From: Fidelibacterota bacterium
GTDB taxonomy: Bacteria; Fidelibacterota; UBA2242
NCBI GenBank assembly: GCA_030655795.1
Contig: JAUSPJ010000300.1
Span: forward strand, 1 to 5,560
Direction: 5' to 3'
DNA length: 5,560 nucleotides
The stretch's first letter is position 1. Every line of letters begins with the position of its first letter. Below, in pieces: positions 1 to 5,560 of the stretch. The position numbers were made by a program, and so were the translations under genes. The notes under the pieces are model-generated. The model was not told the origin of the DNA. It did not search any database and was given only the letters and a program-made list of their open reading frames with translations.

Positions 1-2459
1 GGACTCCGGTGGGGGTTTGCGGATATGCTTTCCTGGAAAGTCCGGGTAATCATACCGACTTACTCGATAATGATGAAGACGGAATTTTAAATGAGGATCG
101 AAGTAACGATCCGGGAAATTTGATTAAAGGGCAGGCTGAAATCCTGGCTTATTTAAATGCAAATTATAATATCTCCGATTTTGAAAAGTTCTATGGTCCC
201 ATTGAAAAACGCTATCCCTTTATGCATGGATACTGGTGGACCGGCGATGAGGATCTGGATTGGCGTTCTTTCCTCGATATGAATGGTAACGGTGTCTGGG
301 ATGAAGGTGAACCGCTGAATGATGATGTTGGAAAAGATGGATTGGGACCTCATCATCCAAATTATCCGGGCCCCGATATCGGTGAGGGAGACGGACAGCC
401 GACACAGGGAGAGCCGAACTTTGGAAAGACTGATAAAGATGAATCGGACCAGATTGGTCTGACAGGTTTTAAAGTATTTGACGTCCATGAATATGAATTG
501 ATTAATGATGAACAAAACTGGAGAGAATTGTTTACTAAGTTACAACCTCCTAAAGACGCTTACCTTGAAGGCGGACGAAATCTCGGCATGTTTTTCTCTT
601 CCGGACCCTTTCCAATGAAGGCTGGTCAGACCGAGCGTTTTTCCATGGCGCTGATCTTTGCCAATAAAGATTTTCCCGACGCCCCAACAAATTCAGAATT
701 TCATAATAGTTCATTAGCCAGAAAAAAAGAGACGGTGCAACAAATTTATAATGCAGATTACCGGTTTGCAACACCTCCTTATAAACCTATCCTGAATGCT
801 GTGGCAAGTGACGGACAAGTAATTCTCTATTGGGACAACAGCTCCGAAAGTTCCTATGACCCGTTTCTACAGGAATATGATTTTGAGGGATATAAATTAT
901 ATAAAAGCACTGAACCGTTTTTCTATGAAAATATGATTATCACTAATGGTTTTGGCGAGGAAATTTATAGAAAACCGACTTTTCAGTGTGATATTAAGAA
1001 TAAATATAAAGATTTTCATCCTATTCCTGTAGAAGGCACTCAGTTTTATTTAGGGTCAAATTTGGGATTGAGACATTATTTTGTTGACCGGGATGTAATT
1101 AATGGAATTACATATTACTATGCGCTCGTAGCCTATGATCATGGTAATCTGGCGCTTGATGCAGATTCAAATTACGTTCTTGATGAATTTGGTCATCCAA
1201 GAGGAATTTCGCCGTCTGAATGCACTGCGAATATTAAAATGGATATTTCAGGCAATATCCAGGTTGATGTAAATACGAAAGTAGCTATTCCGCGTTCAAA
1301 TGCGCTAGGATATCAACCTTCGGAATTAAATGATTTAATTCATTTTGGACCAGGCACGGGTATAGTTGATTTTTCCGTATTAAACGAAGATTCACTTTCG
1401 GACGGCCATCAATATTGTCTGACTTTTATTGAAAATTCCAGTCATTATAATCAGGCTATACCATTTTATACTATTAAAGATTTGACAGATGATATATTAG
1501 TAGTTGATACAACAGCCGTTGAATTATTTGATCAGGAAATTCCTGTTTTTAACGGCATTTCCGGTACCATATTAAATGATTCGTTGGTAAGCGTTAATTA
1601 TGATTCCAGCGGTTGGTCAGAAGGCTCAAAATGCAACTATACTGTAGAAATACATAAAATCCACGAGGATGAAAACCTCAAGGGAGAATTTGGGAAATAT
1701 AGTATGCCCTATCCTGCTGATTTTGCAGTTATATTCGAGAGTGATATTATTGATACTTCACTAAAGCTGGGATTTACCCGTAAACCTACGGAAGTGCCGT
1801 TCAAGATATATAACACTACAGTAGCAAAATATGCGGATTTTGGTGTGGTGGAAGTATATCGTGATTCCATGGTTGGCGGCAATTTTTACGATTTAGTATG
1901 GCAAATAGATGAACCTATTCTGATTTTAACAGGAGACAGCGCCTGGATTTTACCCGAATATCCGAAATTTAAAACCTCGTGGGCAATCCGTTTTTTTCCA
2001 CCGGAAGATCCAAATGTCACACCTGTTTCTCCACAGCCGGGTGATGTTTTAAATGTTATAACGACTAAACCTTTCCGAAACGGTGAATATTATAAATTTA
2101 CTGTTTCCTCGCCGAAGAGTGATGAGGATAAAATAAAATCTTCGCTTGATGAAGTCTATGTTGTGCCAAATCCGTACCTGGCAACTTCTCTTTTTGAACC
2201 GCTGAACCCATATAAAACAGGTCGCGGAGAGAGACGGATATATTTTATGAACCTGCCGCCCGAATGTGATATTACTATTTATACAAAATCAGGACACGTT
2301 GTTGATCGTATCCAACACAGAGGATCAACTTTGAGCGATGGGATGGAATCCTGGGATTTGATTAATAAAGATGGAATGGATATTTCTTATGGTATCTATT
2401 TTTATGTCGTTGAATATAAAGGCAATACAAAAGCGGGCAGATTTGCGGTGATCAAATGA
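1..2459 (+). CDS. Large secreted protein with FN3-like module and C-terminal T9SS-type sorting domain (5' partial)
   Basis: The frame is open from the left edge (first full codon at 3), so the GTG at 9 is probably internal and the true start lies upstream. Residues below count from that GTG. The N-terminal part is rich in Asp, Asn and Gly and has EF-hand-like loops at 20-31 (DxDxDG) and 90-101 (D-x-N-x-N-G, then D and E at loop positions 9 and 12). Around 190-220 is a segment with SSGPF and AGQTERFSMAL, which I recognise from large secreted proteins of Marinimicrobia and Calditrichota. Residues 258-382 look fibronectin-III-like (ILYWDNSSESS, DFEGYKLYKS, YYYALVAYDHG). After a long beta-rich stretch, residues 709-816 form a C-terminal domain with VPNPY, GIYFYVVEY and terminal FAVIK, resembling type IX secretion or FlgD-Ig-like sorting domains. 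The stop overlaps a possible ATG of the PorV-like gene. An extracellular structural or adhesive role is inferred; no catalytic motif was seen. Confidence 0.88.
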   Translation, partial: TPVGVCGYAFLESPGNHTDLLDNDEDGILNEDRSNDPGNLIKGQAEILAYLNANYNISDFEKFYGPIEKRYPFMHGYWWTGDEDLDWRSFLDMNGNGVWDEGEPLNDDVGKDGLGPHHPNYPGPDIGEGDGQPTQGEPNFGKTDKDESDQIGLTGFKVFDVHEYELINDEQNWRELFTKLQPPKDAYLEGGRNLGMFFSSGPFPMKAGQTERFSMALIFANKDFPDAPTNSEFHNSSLARKKETVQQIYNADYRFATPPYKPILNAVASDGQVILYWDNSSESSYDPFLQEYDFEGYKLYKSTEPFFYENMIITNGFGEEIYRKPTFQCDIKNKYKDFHPIPVEGTQFYLGSNLGLRHYFVDRDVINGITYYYALVAYDHGNLALDADSNYVLDEFGHPRGISPSECTANIKMDISGNIQVDVNTKVAIPRSNALGYQPSELNDLIHFGPGTGIVDFSVLNEDSLSDGHQYCLTFIENSSHYNQAIPFYTIKDLTDDILVVDTTAVELFDQEIPVFNGISGTILNDSLVSVNYDSSGWSEGSKCNYTVEIHKIHEDENLKGEFGKYSMPYPADFAVIFESDIIDTSLKLGFTRKPTEVPFKIYNTTVAKYADFGVVEVYRDSMVGGNFYDLVWQIDEPILILTGDSAWILPEYPKFKTSWAIRFFPPEDPNVTPVSPQPGDVLNVITTKPFRNGEYYKFTVSSPKSDEDKIKSSLDEVYVVPNPYLATSLFEPLNPYKTGRGERRIYFMNLPPECDITIYTKSGHVVDRIQHRGSTLSDGMESWDLINKDGMDISYGIYFYVVEYKGNTKAGRFAVIK
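2133..2456 (+). other. C-terminal sorting-type domain within the large secreted protein
   Basis: This is the last roughly 108 residues of the first gene. It opens with EVYVVPNPY, continues with a strand pattern (RRIYFMNLPP, then CDITIYTKSGHVVDRI), reaches WDLINKDG and SYGIYFYVVEY, and ends AGRFAVIK immediately before the stop. In Bacteroidota, type A type-IX CTDs share the order PNP, a 'v.i.d..G..v' strand pair, a G-[IVT]-Y strand and a basic C-terminus. The FlgD Ig-like fold looks very similar, so sorting function is likely but not certain. Confidence 0.65.
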
Positions 2460-2487
2460 TTTATCCGAAGATATTGTCAACTTTGAT

Positions 2488-2495
2488 AAAAGGTG
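2488..2495 (+). promoter_or_regulatory. Ribosome binding site favouring the internal start of the PorV-like gene
   Basis: AAAAGGTG lies 5 bases before the ATG at 2501, a good Shine-Dalgarno match at normal spacing. The earlier in-frame ATG at 2456 overlaps the upstream stop as ATGA and has no comparable purine-rich site (TGCGGTGATCAA precedes it). This supports 2501 as the start. Translational coupling from the ATGA overlap remains possible. Confidence 0.6.
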
Positions 2496-2500
2496 TCAAA

Positions 2501-3574
2501 ATGAATCATCTATTCAGACAAAATTATTTATACAGGGAAGAGTTAATTGAACGAGGAAAGATTATTTTATATTTTCTGATTTTCTGCTTATTTGTTTTTA
2601 ACGTGACCATAGCAGGGTCAGATATTTCAAAATCCGGAACGACTTCAGGTGTTATACTTGAAATTCCGGCAAGTCCCCGTGGACTGGCTATGGGATCAGC
2701 GGTTATAGCAAATTCGCCGGATGCCGCTGTATTTTACTGGAATCCTGCTCTTGCCACTCAATTTAATAAACTGACTATCTGTATGGTGAGCACACCCTGG
2801 CTTGTAGGCACACATTATAACTACTTTTCAACTGTTATTCCCACTTCCTTTTTAACTGTTGGTGCATATATCTCTACCTGGTCAATGCCGGATATGAAAG
2901 TAAGAAATGAATATTATCCTTTGGGGACGGGTGATAAATTTAGCGCAGGCGATATAGTCATTGGGGTGGCGGTTGCACGAGATTTGACCGATCATTTTAC
3001 AATTGGTGGGACAATAAAATATATTCAGGAAAGGATATGGCACTCTTCAGCATACGGTTTTGCTCTGGATTTCGGAAGTATTTTTCTTATCGATATTGGG
3101 AATGGTTTAAGAATTGGGACGACTTTAATGAATTATGGCACAGAAATGAAATTGGCTGGTAGAGATTTATACCATTACCACGATCCTAATGAAAATATGG
3201 ATGGTAATAATGAAAGTATAATTTCGGGTTATGTAACAGATGGCTGGGGACTGCCATTGATTTTCAAAATTGGTATCAGCACAGATTTAGTAAATTCTTC
3301 ACATTTGAAATGGGTTGTTGAAATAGATGCTCGACACCCGAGCAATAATTATGAAAGCCTCGATTTTGGTACAGAAATAATAATTAATAAGTTTATTGCG
3401 TTGCGCTGTGGAGCAGAACGATTGTTCCTAAAAGATGAAAATATTTCATTTGGAGTGGGTTTTGGATTGAAATTGCCACTTTCTTCATACCTGACATCTA
3501 ACTTCGATTATGGTTTCAGAGATTATAATCAGCTGGGGTATTTACACAGTTTTGGCTTGGAAATAGGTTTTTAA
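2501..3574 (+). CDS. PorV/PorQ-family outer-membrane beta-barrel protein
   Basis: A predicted outer-membrane barrel of 357 residues from ATG 2501 (372 if ATG 2456 is used). The 2501 start is preferred for its ribosome binding site. The N-terminus is long and charged (MNHLFRQNYLYREE), followed by a hydrophobic core at 21-37 and likely signal-peptidase cleavage near A38-G39. The mature protein starts with the family hallmark: SPRGLAMGSA at 58-67, then SPDAAVFYWNPA at 72-83. The rest alternates polar and hydrophobic residues as beta strands do, and it ends HSFGLEIGF, with the terminal Phe typical of barrels inserted by the BAM machinery. In Bacteroidota, PorV carries type IX cargo from the translocon to the attachment complex. 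Its position 41 bases behind a cargo-like gene fits that role. Other FCB genomes carry many PorV/PorQ paralogues of unknown job, so true PorV function is inferred. Confidence 0.85.
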   Translation: MNHLFRQNYLYREELIERGKIILYFLIFCLFVFNVTIAGSDISKSGTTSGVILEIPASPRGLAMGSAVIANSPDAAVFYWNPALATQFNKLTICMVSTPWLVGTHYNYFSTVIPTSFLTVGAYISTWSMPDMKVRNEYYPLGTGDKFSAGDIVIGVAVARDLTDHFTIGGTIKYIQERIWHSSAYGFALDFGSIFLIDIGNGLRIGTTLMNYGTEMKLAGRDLYHYHDPNENMDGNNESIISGYVTDGWGLPLIFKIGISTDLVNSSHLKWVVEIDARHPSNNYESLDFGTEIIINKFIALRCGAERLFLKDENISFGVGFGLKLPLSSYLTSNFDYGFRDYNQLGYLHSFGLEIGF

Positions 3575-3666
3575 AAAAATTTACTTTTTTATCCAGTCCA
3601 ATATGATATTGTAAAAAATCTCTAAATAGGAAGAGAGTTACTGGTTATAATATTTATTTTGAGTTT
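3575..3666 (+). other. AT-rich intergenic spacer
   Basis: A 92-base gap, about 22% GC by hand count, between the PorV-like stop and the next gene. It contains an A/T-only inverted repeat next to the stop (TAAAAAA at 3572-3578 and TTTTTTA at 3585-3591), a purine tract AGGAAGAGAG at 3628-3637 and a TATAAT at 3646-3651. It has no coding frame of note. It is the only non-coding stretch over 50 bases in the window. Confidence 0.7.
3646..3651 (+). promoter_or_regulatory. Possible -10 promoter element before the third gene
   Basis: The exact hexamer TATAAT occurs 15 bases before the ATG at 3667. No TTGACA-like -35 box lies at 16-18 bases, and no exact Bacteroidota-type TAnnTTTG element is present (the nearby TTATTTTG is one base short). 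If used, it would give a leader of only about 9 bases. That fits the lack of a clear Shine-Dalgarno site before this gene, but chance is a real alternative in such AT-rich DNA. Confidence 0.25.
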
Positions 3667-5560
3667 ATGAAAAGTTCGATAAAAACCATTGTCATATTTA
3701 TTTTAGTATCGAATGTTTATACACAGCAGATATCAATCAGCCGTGTGGAACAGATGCCAAATCTGCCAAGCCCTTATCTGATGCGGGACTGGAAGCAGGT
3801 CGCGCTCGGGTATGATAGTTTGGTGTTTGACCTGAATCGAACCGGCGACTATCTTCCGCTGATCTGGATTAATACCAATACAATAAATTATCCCAATCAT
3901 AACAGTTTCGGCCTGCATACGGTCGTGGGAACGCCCTCTCCGTCCAATGCCGAGGCAATTAATGTATTACCGGCGGTGATTGGAGCTTCCTTGGTAGGTA
4001 TTGATAAGCGCGATCAAAACGGCTATAACTGGGTGCTTGGTTGCGAAGAGTGGTTCAATAAACGTCCGGAAGAGAATGTCTATCTGAATGGCCCAACGGC
4101 CCAAAGCGGCGACGACTGGTGGTACGCCATGATGCCCAATGTGTTTTTTTATCAATTGTATGACCTTTATCCGGAAACCGGTGATTTTGCCCATCAATTG
4201 AATTCGGTTGCCGATCAATGGCTGAAAGCGGTGGAAACCATGGGCGGCAGCGCGACGCCCTGGAAAAAAGCATCGATGAATTATCGCGGCTGGTATCTTG
4301 AGACAATGACCGGTAATACCGATGAATATCCTTATTATGAGCCGGAAGCCGCCGGCGCAATTGCCTGGCTTTTATATAATGCTTACATCAAGACCGGCGA
4401 CTCCAAATACCGGATCGGCGCCGAATGGGCCATGGAATTTCTCAACGGTTTTTCCGGAAATCCTTCCTACGAACTGCAATTGCCGTATGGCGTGTACGCC
4501 GCTGCCCGGATGAATGCCGAACTCGGCACGACTTATGACATCGAAAAAATGCTGAACGGGTGTTTCGATCCGGAGCATAATGTCCGGGACTGGGGCGTGA
4601 CACTTGGTAACTGGGGCGGCTACGACTGCTATGGTTTGGTCGGCGAGGCGAAAAACGACGGTTATGCCTTCGTCATGAATGGATTTGAAATGGCGGGTGC
4701 GCTGGTACCGATGGTTCGTTATGATGAACGTTTTGCCCGCGCCATTGGAAAATGGATGTTGAATCTGGCTAATGCCTCGCGTCTCTTCTATACCAATTAC
4801 TTGCCAGCGGAAAATCAGGACAGCGAGGCTTGGGCCTATGAATATGATCCGAATTCCTATATTGCTCATGAATCCATGCGTGAAGATTGGATGGGTATAA
4901 GTCCTTATGCAACGGGAGATAATTGGGGTGCTACTAATTTATCCTTATACGGCGCTTCCCATGTGGGTATTATAGGTGGGATTATTGATACGACTAACGT
5001 TCAGGGTATTTTGAAGTTGGATTTATTAAAGACCGATTTTTTTCAGGATAATGCCTATCCGAGTTACCTGTTTTATAATCCGCATGCTGAACCAAAAACA
5101 ATCTCTGTTGATGTAGGAACTCAGTTAGTTGATCTGTACGATGCAGTCAATAATGAATTTCTTGATCAAAGTGCATCAGCCCAAACAATGATTACAATAC
5201 CGGCTGATGAAGCCCGGTTGCTTGTGCTGGTTCCGGCCGGCGGTACTATCACCTACGCAGAAGAAAAGATGCTGGTCAATGGAGTTGTCGTGGATTATAA
5301 TTCCGATAACATCGTTGGCAATCACAGTCCACGTATTAAAGCATTGGATACTGATTCAACAACGATTTTATACAATCAGTCGATTAATATATACTGTACG
5401 GCTGCCGATCGGGATTTAAACCCTTTGTCCTATAGCTGGACAATTAACGGGGAAACTGTGGATTGTGATTCATCGGTTTTATTCTGGTCGGGACCGGCTG
5501 TAGATTCCGTTTTTACCATTCAATGTTCTGTATCAGACGGAATCGCACCACCGGTTTCCG
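3667..5560 (+). CDS. Secreted protein with helical-toroid-like body and Ig/PKD-like domain, family not recognised (3' partial)
   Basis: One open frame of 631 complete codons runs from ATG 3667 to the window edge with no stop. ATG 3667 is the first standard start after an in-frame TGA at 3604. Residues 1-20 form a signal peptide (MKSSIK, hydrophobic 8-17, likely cleavage near VYTQ). Residues of about 130-450 look mainly helical and rich in aromatic residues. Helical hairpins there include GDDWWYAMMPNVFFYQLYD (148-166), EPEAAGAIAWLLYNAYIKTGD (from 225), GYAFVMNGFEMAGALVPM (332-349) and GASHVGIIGGIID (429-441). This style is typical of (alpha/alpha) toroid glycan-active enzymes. Conserved-looking acidic clusters are D149-D150, E225/E227, N330-D331 and E402/D407. 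Residues 479-525 form a beta-rich segment ending ARLLVLVPAGG, and about 548-631 form an Ig/PKD-like domain. Toroid fold and glycan role are inferences. Exported status and gene reality are well supported. Confidence 0.87.
   Translation, partial: MKSSIKTIVIFILVSNVYTQQISISRVEQMPNLPSPYLMRDWKQVALGYDSLVFDLNRTGDYLPLIWINTNTINYPNHNSFGLHTVVGTPSPSNAEAINVLPAVIGASLVGIDKRDQNGYNWVLGCEEWFNKRPEENVYLNGPTAQSGDDWWYAMMPNVFFYQLYDLYPETGDFAHQLNSVADQWLKAVETMGGSATPWKKASMNYRGWYLETMTGNTDEYPYYEPEAAGAIAWLLYNAYIKTGDSKYRIGAEWAMEFLNGFSGNPSYELQLPYGVYAAARMNAELGTTYDIEKMLNGCFDPEHNVRDWGVTLGNWGGYDCYGLVGEAKNDGYAFVMNGFEMAGALVPMVRYDERFARAIGKWMLNLANASRLFYTNYLPAENQDSEAWAYEYDPNSYIAHESMREDWMGISPYATGDNWGATNLSLYGASHVGIIGGIIDTTNVQGILKLDLLKTDFFQDNAYPSYLFYNPHAEPKTISVDVGTQLVDLYDAVNNEFLDQSASAQTMITIPADEARLLVLVPAGGTITYAEEKMLVNGVVVDYNSDNIVGNHSPRIKALDTDSTTILYNQSINIYCTAADRDLNPLSYSWTINGETVDCDSSVLFWSGPAVDSVFTIQCSVSDGIAPPVS

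Noticed and set aside
153..774. Reverse ORFs opposite the first gene (153-515, 220-405, 550-774)
   Set aside because: They are antisense to a strongly protein-like forward frame with recognisable motifs, and are not supported by any domain or spacing.
3572..3591. Possible terminator after the PorV-like gene (TAAAAAA / TTTTTTA inverted repeat)
   Set aside because: The 7-base stem contains only A-T pairs and would be unstable, and no GC-rich stem precedes the T run. I would not call it an intrinsic terminator.
3733..4360. Three further reverse ORFs (3733-3918, 3967-4218, 4055-4360)
   Set aside because: All are antisense to the third gene, two overlap each other, and their translations are rich in Arg, His and Ser as shadow frames usually are.
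4372..4869. Reverse-strand ORF of 165 codons inside the third gene
   Set aside because: It lies fully within the uninterrupted 631-codon forward frame, in the GC-rich block where antisense frames stay open by chance. It has no ribosome binding site or recognisable domain.
4322..5419. Forward ORFs at 4322-4513 and 5207-5419
   Set aside because: They are in a different frame from the long forward gene that covers the same bases, are short, and have no separate start signals.
3667..5560. Possibility that the third region is a pseudogene because no complete ORF is reported there
   Set aside because: Reading the frame codon by codon from 3667 gave no stop or frameshift up to the window edge. The only reason for the missing call is that the stop codon lies outside.
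1..5560. tRNA, rRNA, CRISPR array, insertion sequence or integron site
   Set aside because: No regularly spaced repeats, cloverleaf-like segment, transposase motif or terminal inverted repeats were seen by eye, and almost all of the window is explained by three genes.

Overview
The window looks like chromosomal DNA from an uncultured or little-studied Gram-negative bacterium of the FCB superphylum (Calditrichota, Marinimicrobia or KSB1-like rather than a classical Bacteroidota). This is an inference from protein style. A very large secreted protein with calcium-loop-like repeats, a fibronectin-III-like module and a C-terminal sorting-type domain (VPNPY near its start, FAVIK at its very end) is followed directly by a PorV/PorQ-family outer-membrane barrel protein. 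No RNA gene, CRISPR array, insertion sequence or phage gene was seen.

Layout: all three genes are on the + strand and the DNA is almost fully coding. Positions 1-2459 hold the 3' part of a large secreted protein whose start lies upstream of the window. Positions 2501-3574 (possibly from 2456, overlapping the previous stop as ATGA) encode the PorV/PorQ-like protein. A 92-base, very AT-rich spacer follows (3575-3666). From 3667 to the window end runs one uninterrupted reading frame of 631 complete codons. It begins with a signal peptide and runs off the 3' edge. A caller that requires a stop codon would miss it, although it is the second largest gene here.

How they may work together: the first gene's C-terminal domain resembles those that route proteins through the type IX (Por) secretion system, and PorV-type proteins carry such cargo at the outer membrane. 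Genes 1 and 2 therefore look like a cargo and carrier pair in one transcription unit. Gene 3 is also predicted to be exported. Its main body looks all-helical, like the (alpha/alpha) toroids of many polysaccharide-active enzymes, followed by a beta-rich segment and an Ig/PKD-like domain. It may be another cell-surface or secreted protein, perhaps acting on glycans, but I do not recognise the family and no activity can be assigned from sequence alone. Base composition is uneven within genes 1 and 3, with GC-rich and AT-rich blocks inside single reading frames.
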